A stretch of 64,000 nucleotides of DNA from assembly GCF_900302455.1 (NCBI RefSeq), contig NZ_ONZG01000001.1, forward strand, positions 62,001 through 126,000. The letters run 5' to 3'. The DNA is from Falsiruegeria mediterranea M17 (GTDB lineage Bacteria; Pseudomonadota; Alphaproteobacteria; Rhodobacterales; Rhodobacteraceae). The position numbers and the translations under genes were made by a program. Shown one piece after another: positions 55,280-63,802 of the stretch. Each line of letters begins with the position of its first letter. Position 1 is the stretch's first letter. Below the pieces are notes generated by a model that was not told the origin of the DNA, ran no database searches, and saw only the letters and a program-made list of their open reading frames with translations.

Positions 55280-56263
55280 TTACCCGGGCAATGAACGGCG
55301 CTGACGACGCAGAACAAAGGGCGTTATGCCGTAGAAGCTTTTGTAAACCGCAGAAAACCCGTTGGGAAAACCACAAGCCAGGCCGATTTCACGCACGCTC
55401 ATAGTGGTATTCAGCAGCAGGTTGTTTGCTTTGGCCAACCTCATTTCCCGATAGAAGGTGTTCGGTGTCGCCCCCAAGTAGGTCTTGAATTTCCGTTCCA
55501 ACGAGCGATTCGACAGGCCCAGCGCGGCGACGATTTCATTGATCGGAACGGGATCTTCAACATTGGCCTGCATGATCTTGATGCATTGATCCAGTTTGTC
55601 GTCGCCCGTGGTCGTTGTCTTGACGCCCGAAAATGGCTGCTGCGAGCCAAAGTCGCGAATCTTCTCGTGCAGCAGGATGTCCGCCACCGTCATCCGCGCC
55701 GCGCCCGAGATATGCCTCCCGATCACCTCGAGAGTCACGTCCACTGTCGCGCCCATGCCGGCACAAGTCACGACCGGGCCATTTTCTGTTGCAATTGAAA
55801 AATTTGCGTCGAAGGCACCTGTCCGCTCGCGTAGGAAAGCCGAGTTTTCCCAATGGGTGGTGTGGGATTCCACCTCGCCGTTGTCGTGGATGTAACGGCT
55901 GGCGGCCTCGGCCAACAGGAACACTTGCGCGCCGCGATAGGTGTAGTCGGATACCTTTCGACCCAAGGCCAGATCGGGACAGTCCGGGTCAGCGTTGCCG
56001 ATGACAAAGACATAGTCCGCATTGGGTTGGTTGGTCATCCGCTCGGTCGACACAATCGCGCCCGAGCTGCTTTCGATCATCCCGCCCGACAGCGAACGAT
56101 AGGTCCAGGCAAAGGGTGGCGTCGGGCAGACACGATTGGCCAAACGGATGACGTCAACGACACCCGCCAGCTCGGTCAGGACAAAACCATTCGCCACGAC
56201 AATATCAAATTGCCATTGGCGGTTGGTGTCCGACACCAGATGCAGTTTGTTTTTTCCACCCAT
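55280..56263 (-). CDS. GlxA-family transcriptional regulator (DJ-1/PfpI-like sensor plus AraC HTH)
   Basis: This 327-aa protein has an N-terminal class I amidotransferase-like sensor domain (residues about 18-190; FDIVVANGFVLTELAGVVDV, YRGAQVFLLAEAASRYIHDN, VVTCAGMGATVDVTLEVIGR) and a C-terminal AraC domain (DPVPINEIVAALGLSNRSLE and VREIGLACGFPNGFSAVYKS). Regulators of this architecture (GbdR, CdhR, SouR) control glycine betaine, carnitine and sarcosine catabolism in Pseudomonas, which matches the neighbouring genes. GGGAGG precedes ATG 56263. Predicted effector: betaine or dimethylglycine. Confidence 0.87.
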   Translation of the reverse strand: MGGKNKLHLVSDTNRQWQFDIVVANGFVLTELAGVVDVIRLANRVCPTPPFAWTYRSLSGGMIESSSGAIVSTERMTNQPNADYVFVIGNADPDCPDLALGRKVSDYTYRGAQVFLLAEAASRYIHDNGEVESHTTHWENSAFLRERTGAFDANFSIATENGPVVTCAGMGATVDVTLEVIGRHISGAARMTVADILLHEKIRDFGSQQPFSGVKTTTTGDDKLDQCIKIMQANVEDPVPINEIVAALGLSNRSLERKFKTYLGATPNTFYREMRLAKANNLLLNTTMSVREIGLACGFPNGFSAVYKSFYGITPFVLRRQRRSLPG

Positions 56264-56375
56264 GTCGCCGCCTCCCTTTGGCGATTTGAGAGCAGTGGCC
56301 TCACAAATACCTTGCCGCGCTTCGCGCTTTCAGGACATTTGCGATCCGCTTCCCTCAGACGAATTTCAAAGCGTT

Positions 56376-57266
56376 CTAAACGATACGATGCCCCGCATCC
56401 CGCAATTGGCGTGCCAATTCTGCAATGTGCGCAGGCCCCACTTCGCAACAGCCACCGACAATCGACGCCCCCTGCGCGACCCATCCCATAGCGTGTTCTG
56501 CGTAAGCCTCAGGTCCAAGGTCGGCTCGCTGCTCCAGCGCATCAACGGTTGGGGCATCTTTCAAGAACCCCTCGCTGATGCGGGTAAAACCATTTGCATA
56601 GCCCCCAAAAGGGCGGCCAAAGCCCTTGACGATATCCAGCGCGGCGGGCAGCGCCTCAGGGCGGGAGCAATTGATAAGCACCGCCTCCGGATCAAACCGC
56701 TCGACCAGCGCTGCCATATCTGCCAACGGCTCACCCGAGCGCAAATGGGAACCGTCATCATCCATGACCGACAAGGACAACCAAACCGGTTTTTCCGTAC
56801 CTTCAACGCCACGCAGGGCACCTTCGGCCTCTTGCAGAGAGCACACAGTTTCCAACAGGAACAGGTCCACGCGGTCCTTCATCATGTCCGCCAGTTCGCC
56901 GAATTTTTCTGCAGCGTCATCAGGATCAGGTTTCAAGTCCGGTCGGTAAGACGCCAACAACGGCCCCAGAGAGGCTGCAATTCGCCCGCTGCCCTGTCGG
57001 GCGCGCTCGGCCTGGGACAGAGCGGTTTCGATCAGATCGGGCAGCTGGTCTTCCATGTCGACACGCACCAAGCGCGAGCGATGAACGGCGTAGGTGTTGG
57101 TCGTGGCGACCGTGGCACCCACGTCGAAATAAGATTTGTGCACATCGCCCACCAGTTCAGGATGGTCGATCATAACGCGGGTGGACCAGAGTGGCGTCGC
57201 CCGGTCACCACTGCGCTTGACCAGCTCTTGCCCGATCGAGCCATCCAGAAGAGTAATATCAGCCAT
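56376..57266 (-). CDS. Homocysteine S-methyltransferase family, betaine-homocysteine-type
   Basis: This 296-aa zinc methyltransferase barrel opens with ITLLDGSIGQELVKRSGD, and the zinc cysteines are in VLINCSRPEALP and the C-terminal GGCCEVGPAHIAELA. It transfers a methyl group from betaine or a related methyl donor to homocysteine to make methionine. The donor is not certain, but the neighbouring demethylases make betaine or dimethylglycine reasonable. Only 11 nt separate it from the preceding dehydrogenase gene (57278), so it belongs to that operon. Confidence 0.85.
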   Translation of the reverse strand: MADITLLDGSIGQELVKRSGDRATPLWSTRVMIDHPELVGDVHKSYFDVGATVATTNTYAVHRSRLVRVDMEDQLPDLIETALSQAERARQGSGRIAASLGPLLASYRPDLKPDPDDAAEKFGELADMMKDRVDLFLLETVCSLQEAEGALRGVEGTEKPVWLSLSVMDDDGSHLRSGEPLADMAALVERFDPEAVLINCSRPEALPAALDIVKGFGRPFGGYANGFTRISEGFLKDAPTVDALEQRADLGPEAYAEHAMGWVAQGASIVGGCCEVGPAHIAELARQLRDAGHRIV

Positions 57267-57277
57267 TCTCAGTCTCC

Positions 57278-58348
57278 TTAGGGGATCAGCACCAGTTTAC
57301 CCGGCAGTGTCTTGCTTTCAAAATCTGCCTGGGCCTGCGCGATATCGCGAAGCGGATAGGTTTTCGAGATCAAGGGTCGAATTTTTCCGGCATTCATCAG
57401 GCCGACCAATCGGCCAAAAACCTCTGCCGGTTGATAGGTGCAGCCATGGATCGTGATGTCACGCAGGTAAATCTCGCGCAGATCGGCCTGCACCATCGGC
57501 CCTGCGATGGCACCAGAGCAGGCATAGTGCCCGCCGGGCTTCAAGGCCAGGATCAAATCGGCCCAAGCCGTTCCACCCACCACATCAATGACCACATCAT
57601 AGGTGTCATGTGGAACAGGCGCACCACGATCGATCGTGTTTGATGCCCCCTGCCCCAGAACAATCTCGGCCTTGGATGCGCTGGTCACACCCGTCACCGT
57701 GGCGCCACGCAGCGCCGCCAGTTGAACGGCTGCCAGCCCAACACCACCCGACGCCCCGGTGATTAGCACCTGATGTCCTGCAGTTACGCCCGCGCGGGTC
57801 AACAGGTTCTCGGCCGTTCCAAAAGCGCATGGAATGGCAGCAATTTCCTGATCTGACAGAGGCGAGGTTGAAACGTCATAAAGGTCATCCGCCTCAACCA
57901 GGCAATACTGCGCAAATGCGCCATCCATCTCGGACCCCAAAGCAATGAAGCCTTGCGGATGTCCCGGACGCGGGCGCGGCAGGTTGATTGGACAGGTGAC
58001 GCGTTGACCCGGCTCAAAACCGGCATCCTCTCCAACAGCCACCACATGGCCGCACAGATCACCGCCCTGAATGCGAGGAAACGCCAGTGCGCCGCCCCAT
58101 CCGCCAGCATCGACGTCCTGATCCACATCCGAGGTGGCCCCGACCACATCCGACGAATACCAGCCCACGCGCGTATTGATATCCGTATTGTTCACGCCTG
58201 CTGCGGCGACGCGCACCAGAACTTTACCAGGTCCGGGCGTTGGCACGGGGATATCCGTACGCCATTCCAGCACCTCTGGCCCGCCGTGGCCGGTCAGATA
58301 CACGCCTTGCATTGTCGCGGGCAAATTCAACGACTCAGTCCTTGTCAT
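57278..58348 (-). CDS. Zinc-free MDR alcohol dehydrogenase/quinone-reductase-like protein
   Basis: This 356-aa medium-chain dehydrogenase has an N-terminal GroES-like domain (QGVYLTGHGGPEVLEWRTDI and VRVAAAGVNNTDINTRVGWY) and the Rossmann motif VLITGASGGVGLAAVQLAAL. It lacks the structural-zinc cysteine cluster and the catalytic zinc ligands, so it is closer to NADPH:quinone reductases. Its role in the betaine-type cluster is unknown; it could handle a reactive aldehyde or enone. The start at 58348 overlaps the cupin gene by 14 nt; a frame to 58387 is longer but less likely. Confidence 0.8.
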   Translation of the reverse strand: MTRTESLNLPATMQGVYLTGHGGPEVLEWRTDIPVPTPGPGKVLVRVAAAGVNNTDINTRVGWYSSDVVGATSDVDQDVDAGGWGGALAFPRIQGGDLCGHVVAVGEDAGFEPGQRVTCPINLPRPRPGHPQGFIALGSEMDGAFAQYCLVEADDLYDVSTSPLSDQEIAAIPCAFGTAENLLTRAGVTAGHQVLITGASGGVGLAAVQLAALRGATVTGVTSASKAEIVLGQGASNTIDRGAPVPHDTYDVVIDVVGGTAWADLILALKPGGHYACSGAIAGPMVQADLREIYLRDITIHGCTYQPAEVFGRLVGLMNAGKIRPLISKTYPLRDIAQAQADFESKTLPGKLVLIP

Positions 58349-58811
58349 CAGGGTGAACTGGGACCGGACCCAACTGGACGATGTCATACTTGGCGTTCAG
58401 GGCGGCCATCTTTGCCTCATCAGCAAAATCGGCCTCGGTCATTGTCGCCAACTCGGCCAAAAACAGATCAAACCCCGATGGTTGAAAGATCATCAACATC
58501 CGGGCCGGTTCGCCGTGAGCTACCCGGCACGCATGCGGCACGCCCGGTGGCACGTGCAGCGTCGCCCCTGCCCCACACCGATGCCAATCGCCATCGACGT
58601 AGAAATCGATCTCGCCCTCCAGCACATAGAAAGTCTCGGCGTGGGTGTCGTGACGGTGCAACCCCAAAGCAAAGGTAGCCTTGAGGTTGTCTTCCATCAA
58701 TGTGTACGCCCCACCCGATTGCTCGGACGAGACTTTGACAAAGGTATGGTCATTCTCCCAGTCATAGTTCGGGCCTTCTCCGGCCCGGTTCAGAGTGTAA
58801 TGTTCGGCCAT
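58335..58811 (-). CDS. Small cupin-domain protein
   Basis: This 158-aa single-domain cupin has metal-binding motif 1 in LHRHDTHAETFYVLEGEIDF (His, His, Glu) and motif 2 in HVPPGVPHACRV. Such proteins can be dioxygenases, isomerases or binding proteins, so function is not assigned. It starts 21 nt after the FAD/GcvT gene stop and overlaps the next gene, so it is inside the same operon. Confidence 0.8.
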   Translation of the reverse strand: MAEHYTLNRAGEGPNYDWENDHTFVKVSSEQSGGAYTLMEDNLKATFALGLHRHDTHAETFYVLEGEIDFYVDGDWHRCGAGATLHVPPGVPHACRVAHGEPARMLMIFQPSGFDLFLAELATMTEADFADEAKMAALNAKYDIVQLGPVPVHPDDKD

Positions 58812-58832
58812 ACCTTGTCCTTTCTCAGAGCA

Positions 58833-61280
58833 TCATGCGCGCAGACGCTCGTTTGCGGGATCCCACAGCGGTTGGTCTTCTTGTACCACGGCGCGACACT
58901 TCTGACCGTAGATTTCGACCTCCAGCTCGGTGCCCGGCTGAGCCAACTCAGCGCGAACCATGCCCAGCGCGATGGACTTGCCAACGCGGTAGCCCCAGCC
59001 GCCACTGGTGGTTTCGCCAACGATCTCATCGCCCGACCAGACGCATGACATATAGGGCGCATCAGCATCCCCGGCCTCAACCGTCAGTGTGACAAAGGAC
59101 TTCTTCACGCCCTGCTGCTTTTCGTTCTGGATTGCAGCCTTGCCGGGGAAATCCTGCGGTTTGTCGAGTTTGACGAACCGGCCCAGACCACCTTCGAGCA
59201 GTGAGTAATCGGTGCTCAGATCACCTTTCCACGCACGGTACCCTTTTTCCAGACGCAAGCTGTTCAGCGCGTACATGCCGAATGGCTTGGCACCCGCCTC
59301 CAGGATGGCTTCGTAGATTGCGGGCATGTCTTCGACCAAGGCGTGGACTTCCCAGCCCAGCTCACCCGCGAACGACACGCGCACCAGATGCGCGGGACGG
59401 CCCGCCACGGTGGCAGCCTGATGGGTCAGCCAACCGGTCGAAAGATCAGCGTCCGACATGCCAGCCAGCAGATCGCGCGATTTCGGTCCGGTCACGATCA
59501 GGGTGTCGCGGGTGGTGGTGACGTCAACAACCGACACACCGACGGGCATTGCATTCACCAGCAGGTCGCGGTCATGCCACTGTGCGGTTGCGGCGGTGAT
59601 CATCACGAACTCGTCCTCGCCCAGACGCATGCACGACATCTCGGTCAGGATGCGGCCGCGGCTGTCCGAGACATAGACCAGATTGATCCGGCCCACTTTG
59701 GGCAGACCACCGGTGACCAGACCGCGCAGCGCCTCGGCAGCGCCTTCGCCGCTCAGATAGAACCGCGAGAAGCCCGGCAGGTCGAGCACGCCCACGCCAT
59801 CGCGCACGGCTTCACACTCTTCCTTGATGCGCTGCTCCCACGGACCCGAGCGGCCCCAGGTGTGCGTTGCTTCCAACGAAGTGTCGTCGCCCGGCTGCGC
59901 GAACCAGTTGGCACGTTCCCAGCCGTTGTAAGCGCCCATGACGCCACCGAGCTCTTTGACCTTGGCGTGAACCGGCGACAGCTTTTTGTCGCGCGCTGCT
60001 GGCCATTCGTGGTGAGGGAAGTGCATGGCGTATTCGTTGCCGTAAACTTCCATACCCTTTTGGTTGCAATAGTCCTGATCGGTGTAGTCGGTGTAGCGGC
60101 GTGGGTCGACCGCCCACATGTCCCATTCGGTGTGACCGTCAACGATCCATTCCGCCAGCACCTTGCCAGCACCACCACCCTGAGCAATGCCGAACGTGAA
60201 GGTGTGCGCCTCAAACGCGTTTTTGACGCCTGGCATTGGGCCGATCATCGGCAGACCATCGGGCGCATAGGGGATCGGGCCGTTGATGACGCTGCTGACA
60301 CCGGAAGTCTGCATCAGCGGAACCCGCTCCATCGCGTCGGTCACGATGTCCTCGATCCGGTCCAGATCTTCCTGCCACAGCTGGAAGCTGAAATCCTCGG
60401 GCATCTTGTCGTCGGCGGTCAGCCAATGACCTTTGCAGTTCGGCTCATACGGGCCCAAGTTGTAGCCGTGCTTTTCCTGACGCAGGTAGTACGACACATC
60501 CACGTCACGGATCAGGGGCAGCTTGCCGCCGTGTTCCTTGGACCAGGCCTCGACCTCGGGGATCTGCTCGGTCAGCAGGTATTGGTGCTCCATCACCATT
60601 GACGGAACAGTACGGCCACCGAAGGGCAGGAACCATTCGCCAATACGCTGTGCATAGTAACCGGCTGCGTTGACCACATAATCGCAATCGATGTCGCCCT
60701 TTTCGGTGTGCACGGTCCAGGTGCCATCATCGTGCTGCGTCACACCAGTTGCCGGGCAGAAGCGGATGATCTTTTGACCCATGTCGCGCGCGCCTTTGGC
60801 CAGCGCCTGGGTGACCTGCGCCGGGTCGATGTCACCGTCGGACGGATCCCACAAAACACCTGCCAGGTCATGTGTTTCCAGGAACGGATAACGCTCTTTC
60901 GCCTCTTCCAGCGTCCACATCTCCATCTCGATGCCCTGATAGCGGCCCATCGACATGGCGCGTTCGAATTCCTGCATCCGCTCTTTGGTGTGCGCCAGAC
61001 GGATCGAACCCGACTGGTGATAGTTCATCGGGTAATCAACCTCTTCGGCCAGCCCCGAATAGAGCTCGGTCGAATAGCGCTGCATGTTCATGATCGACCA
61101 CGAGGTCGAGAACGTGGGCACGTTGCCCGCAGCATGCCAGGTGGACCCGGCCGTCAACTCGTTCTTTTCGAGCAGAACGCAGTCGGTCCAGCCTTTTTTG
61201 GCCAGATGATACAGCGACGAACAGCCAACAACGCCGCCGCCGATGATGACCACACGGGCCTTGGTTGGGAAATCAGACAT
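58833..61280 (-). CDS. FAD-dependent dimethylglycine/sarcosine dehydrogenase-like protein with GcvT domains (paralog 2)
   Basis: This 815-aa protein has the same architecture as the paralog at 52625-55075. It has FAD domain KARVVIIGGGVVGCSSLYHL, covalent-FAD-type TAGSTWHAAG, middle segment QGGGAGKVLAEWIVDGHTEW, then GcvT region (VSFAGELGWEVHALVEDMPA and NSLRLEKGYRAWKGDLSTDY). The barrel domain reads VGETTSGGWGYRVGKSIALG. The FAD domains of the two paralogs align closely but the mid-regions differ, suggesting different methylated amines as substrates. Start 61280 follows GAGG. It lies between the GFA and cupin genes. Confidence 0.87.
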   Translation of the reverse strand: MSDFPTKARVVIIGGGVVGCSSLYHLAKKGWTDCVLLEKNELTAGSTWHAAGNVPTFSTSWSIMNMQRYSTELYSGLAEEVDYPMNYHQSGSIRLAHTKERMQEFERAMSMGRYQGIEMEMWTLEEAKERYPFLETHDLAGVLWDPSDGDIDPAQVTQALAKGARDMGQKIIRFCPATGVTQHDDGTWTVHTEKGDIDCDYVVNAAGYYAQRIGEWFLPFGGRTVPSMVMEHQYLLTEQIPEVEAWSKEHGGKLPLIRDVDVSYYLRQEKHGYNLGPYEPNCKGHWLTADDKMPEDFSFQLWQEDLDRIEDIVTDAMERVPLMQTSGVSSVINGPIPYAPDGLPMIGPMPGVKNAFEAHTFTFGIAQGGGAGKVLAEWIVDGHTEWDMWAVDPRRYTDYTDQDYCNQKGMEVYGNEYAMHFPHHEWPAARDKKLSPVHAKVKELGGVMGAYNGWERANWFAQPGDDTSLEATHTWGRSGPWEQRIKEECEAVRDGVGVLDLPGFSRFYLSGEGAAEALRGLVTGGLPKVGRINLVYVSDSRGRILTEMSCMRLGEDEFVMITAATAQWHDRDLLVNAMPVGVSVVDVTTTRDTLIVTGPKSRDLLAGMSDADLSTGWLTHQAATVAGRPAHLVRVSFAGELGWEVHALVEDMPAIYEAILEAGAKPFGMYALNSLRLEKGYRAWKGDLSTDYSLLEGGLGRFVKLDKPQDFPGKAAIQNEKQQGVKKSFVTLTVEAGDADAPYMSCVWSGDEIVGETTSGGWGYRVGKSIALGMVRAELAQPGTELEVEIYGQKCRAVVQEDQPLWDPANERLRA

Positions 61281-61292
61281 GATGCTCCTCAT

Positions 61293-61664
61293 TCAGTCCT
61301 TTTGCGGCAAACCGTCCGCAATGTCGTAATAATCGCCTTTGGAGGCGGTGAAGATGTGCTTGGACAGTTTCAGGCCCGTAGGCCCATCCACTGCGCCAAG
61401 CGCAAAGCTTGTTGTGTCTTCGTCGTGGGCCTTCCAGAACAGGAACGACCCGCAACGCGGGCAACTGCCGCGTTTGGCCAGATCGCTGGCGTGGTACCAG
61501 CTGACATCTCCGGTGATCGTCAGTTCGGTGTCGAGCACATAGGCCGACGACCAGATGCCACCCGATTGCTTGCGGCACTGTCCGCAGTGGCACATCGAGG
61601 TACCCTGCGGCGTGGCCTCGGTTTCAAAGCAGATATCTCCGCACAGGCACGATCCTTTGATCAT
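61293..61664 (-). CDS. GFA (glutathione-dependent formaldehyde-activating-like) family protein
   Basis: This 123-aa Mss4-fold zinc protein has cysteines in GSCLCGDICFE, MCHCGQCRKQSG and RGSCPRCGSFLF. GFA family members were named for accelerating formaldehyde adduct formation with glutathione, though other roles are known. Beside two oxidative demethylases, which release formaldehyde when folate is limiting, a detoxification role is plausible. Its ATG overlaps the LysE-type exporter stop by 4 nt, and the FAD/GcvT gene follows 12 nt later. Confidence 0.85.
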   Translation of the reverse strand: MIKGSCLCGDICFETEATPQGTSMCHCGQCRKQSGGIWSSAYVLDTELTITGDVSWYHASDLAKRGSCPRCGSFLFWKAHDEDTTSFALGAVDGPTGLKLSKHIFTASKGDYYDIADGLPQKD

Positions 61665-62290
61665 CGGGTTCCCCCTGTTTGCGGCATGCCGCTGGCCCCC
61701 AGTAGCACCCCATAGATGATAAAACAGACGGCCATGACGCGGCGCACCGTGGTGTTGAACACGGCCCCCAACGCGGCCCGCCCCATGATTGCCCCCAACA
61801 CGGTGAAACCTGTGTAACTGAGTGCCGTGAGCGCCAGAGCAGTCGGCATGATCACTGTCATCTGGCCCCAGATCGGCACCTCCGGTTGAACAAACTGCGA
61901 GAACGCCGCCAGATAGCCAGCAACGCTCTTTGGGTTGATCGTCGCCACGGCCAAAGCGTGCAGATAGACCTGCCGCGCCGGGCGCACTTCGGTCGGTGCA
62001 GGTTTGGTGGCATTGATCCAGCCGCGAATGCCCAGGTAGATCAGGAACCCGGCCCCAATCAGCTTGGCCACAAAAAAGGCGGTCGGAGAGGTGGCGATCA
62101 AGGCAGTGACCCCAAGTGCAGAGAGGACCAGAAACGCACAGGCCTGCGTGAGGATCGCCAGCACTCCGACCATGGCCCGCGCAAACGGCAGGCTCATCCC
62201 GTTGGAAATGCAATTCACCGCGTTTGGTCCTGGCGTGGTCACAAAGACCAGCCAGAACAACGCGAATATGGTCCAGGCCTCAAAGCTCAT
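61661..62290 (-). CDS. LysE/RhtB family translocator
   Basis: This 209-aa exporter has about six transmembrane helices. The family opening is FEAWTIFALFWLVFVTTPGP and NAVNCISNGMSLPFARAMVG, with helix 6 at the C-terminus. It probably exports an amino acid or a methylated derivative such as sarcosine; the substrate is not determinable. The start overlaps the stop of the XRE-cupin regulator gene by one base, and it overlaps the GFA gene by 4 nt, so these four genes form one operon. Confidence 0.85.
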   Translation of the reverse strand: MSFEAWTIFALFWLVFVTTPGPNAVNCISNGMSLPFARAMVGVLAILTQACAFLVLSALGVTALIATSPTAFFVAKLIGAGFLIYLGIRGWINATKPAPTEVRPARQVYLHALAVATINPKSVAGYLAAFSQFVQPEVPIWGQMTVIMPTALALTALSYTGFTVLGAIMGRAALGAVFNTTVRRVMAVCFIIYGVLLGASGMPQTGGTR

Positions 62291-62859
62291 CAGTACACCG
62301 GTGGCGCGATGACCCAGACGGCCACGGCAGGCTCGTCATAGGGGTTGGACCATTGGTAAGGCTCGTGTTTGATCCGAAAGCTATCGCCCGGACCAACTGT
62401 AAAGGTGCGGTCGCCGATCATCAGGTCCAGACGGCCTGACACCATGTACCCCACTTCCTGTGTTGGACGGTTGGCCGGTTTCTGCATTCTGGACTTTGGA
62501 CGAAAGGTGGAATGCACCATTTCGAAATCATCGGTCAGATCGGGGGAAAGCAACTCTTCTATCAGACCCTCTTCGCCTGCCCCCATAGGACGACGGGTGC
62601 CCGCACGCACGATGTAGCCCTGCTCGCTAGCAGGGGCCGCAGAGTGCGCAAAGAGCATCGACATCGGCACGCCAAGACATTCGGCAATCTGACGCAGATC
62701 GGAAATCGACGGGTCCGACATGTCGCGCTCAACCTGGCTGAACCAGCCAACAGACCGCCCCAGCTGCCCGGCGATATCGGTAAGGGTCAGCCCCCGCGCC
62801 TTGCGAAGCGCACGAATATCCGCACCCAAAGTGGCGCTTTGCGGGGCCTGACTGTTCAC
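62290..62859 (-). CDS. XRE-cupin transcriptional regulator
   Basis: This 189-aa protein has an N-terminal XRE helix-turn-helix (RALRKARGLTLTDIAGQLGR, then SVGWFSQVERDMSDPSISDL) and a C-terminal cupin sensor domain (NRPTQEVGYMVSGRLDLMIG and VGPGDSFRIKHEPYQWSN). It is likely the repressor or activator of the exporter-GFA-dehydrogenase operon that it heads, with the cupin binding the amine or amino-acid signal. The GTG at 62859 has GGAG 6 nt upstream; a TTG one codon earlier is the alternative. It is divergent from the DUF1294 gene. Confidence 0.85.
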   Translation of the reverse strand: MNSQAPQSATLGADIRALRKARGLTLTDIAGQLGRSVGWFSQVERDMSDPSISDLRQIAECLGVPMSMLFAHSAAPASEQGYIVRAGTRRPMGAGEEGLIEELLSPDLTDDFEMVHSTFRPKSRMQKPANRPTQEVGYMVSGRLDLMIGDRTFTVGPGDSFRIKHEPYQWSNPYDEPAVAVWVIAPPVY

Positions 62860-62871
62860 CAATCGCTCCTC

Positions 62872-62948
62872 TCACGGTCCGTGAAAATTATTTCTCGTTT
62901 TTCACGATCACCCGAATCAATGAAAAATCCAAGTGTTTTTTCACGGGG
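62872..62948. promoter_or_regulatory. Operator array upstream of the XRE-cupin gene
   Basis: TCACGGTCCGTGA (62872-62884) is a perfect palindrome about a central T, with AAAA attached on one side. Two further TTTTTCACG half-sites lie at about 62898-62906 and 62935-62945. All share CGTGAAAA. The palindrome is next to the ribosome site of the XRE-cupin gene, which suggests autoregulation. Confidence 0.55.
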
Positions 62949-62987
62949 ATTGAAACTTTCTGATTGCTGCCTCATGTGTGCGGGCAC

Positions 62988-63275
62988 ATGGAACAGAACT
63001 CACTCCTCTGGAACGCCATCATTTATGTCTGGGCCGTCAATGGCTTGACCCTGGTGCTTTTTGCCTGGGACAAGCTGTGCGCGCGTTGGAAGTGGCGCCG
63101 CGTTCCAGAACACTTTCTGCTGTGGTTGGCGGTTTTGGGCGGCTCTCCGGCGGCGTATCTGGCGCGCTGGCTGTTCCGACACAAAACAAAAAAGCGGCCA
63201 TTTTCACGATGGCTGCTTTCGATTCTGTTGTTTCAGATCACTGCGGGCGTGATTTTAGCGGGCAAATACCTGTGA
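62988..63275 (+). CDS. DUF1294 membrane protein
   Basis: This is a 95-aa protein when started at ATG 62988 (MEQNSLLWNAIIYVWAVNGL); an ATG eight codons earlier is possible. The DUF1294 pattern is clear: FAWDKLCARWKWRRVPEHFL, LGGSPAAYLARWLFRHKTKK, and a final hydrophobic helix. It has two to three transmembrane segments. The function is unknown. The 3' end overlaps the convergent GAF-type gene by 21 nt. Confidence 0.8.
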   Translation: MEQNSLLWNAIIYVWAVNGLTLVLFAWDKLCARWKWRRVPEHFLLWLAVLGGSPAAYLARWLFRHKTKKRPFSRWLLSILLFQITAGVILAGKYL

Positions 63276-63707
63276 CAGGATGGATGTCAGGGCATCCGCA
63301 TCTTCCTGGGTGAAGGCATCCGGTTGATCGCTGTCGATATCAAAGACGGCAATCACCTCGCCCTTGGCATTGAGGACTGGCAGCACCAGTTCGGACCGGG
63401 TCGAGGTGGCACATGCAATGTGGCCTGGAAATGCCTCAACATCCGGAACCAGCTGAACCTCGCCCGTCCGCGCGGCCGCCCCGCAGACACCCCGTGCAAA
63501 CGGGATGACCAGGCACCCGTGACCGCCTTGATACGGGCCGATCTTGAGTAACTCGGGCTCGGTCACGCGGTAAAAACCGGTCCAATCGAACCGATCGTCC
63601 GAATGGTGCACCTCGCATGTCACCGTGGCCATCAGGGCAACTTCGTCTGTTTCACCCTCAGTCAATGAGGCGATTGTAGTGGCCAGAGTGTCATAATTCG
63701 CGCGCAT
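63255..63707 (-). CDS. Free methionine-(R)-sulfoxide reductase (GAF-type fRMsr)
   Basis: This 150-aa single GAF domain has the conserved fRMsr cysteines: GVCGAAARTGEVQLVPDVEA contains the first, and FPGHIACATSTRSELVLPVL the catalytic one. RFDWTGFYRV and IAVFDIDSDQPDAF are also family-typical. It reduces free L-methionine-(R)-S-oxide, not protein-bound residues. The gene is downstream of the thiolase gene and of a hairpin-rich repeat that probably terminates it. Confidence 0.87.
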   Translation of the reverse strand: MRANYDTLATTIASLTEGETDEVALMATVTCEVHHSDDRFDWTGFYRVTEPELLKIGPYQGGHGCLVIPFARGVCGAAARTGEVQLVPDVEAFPGHIACATSTRSELVLPVLNAKGEVIAVFDIDSDQPDAFTQEDADALTSILSQVFAR

Positions 63708-63720
63708 GTCGTGCTCCGCT

Positions 63721-63785
63721 TTTGAAGGGGGTCGGGGGCCGTTGCCCCCTCTTGAGCCAAAGGCTCAATTCACCCCCGCCGTATT
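63721..63785 (-). repeat. Hairpin-rich intergenic repeat before fRMsr
   Basis: GGGGGC-CGTT-GCCCCC (63734-63749) and TTGAGCC-AAA-GGCTCAA (63752-63768) are two perfect hairpins, followed by CACCCCCGCCGTAT (63771-63784). The last 14-mer occurs also at 1188-1201. GGGGGC hairpins with CCCCCG and GTATTT blocks are frequent between genes in this bacterial group as I recall, but I cannot quantify that here. Confidence 0.6.
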
Positions 63786-63802
63786 TGAAACGAGAAGAAG
63801 CG

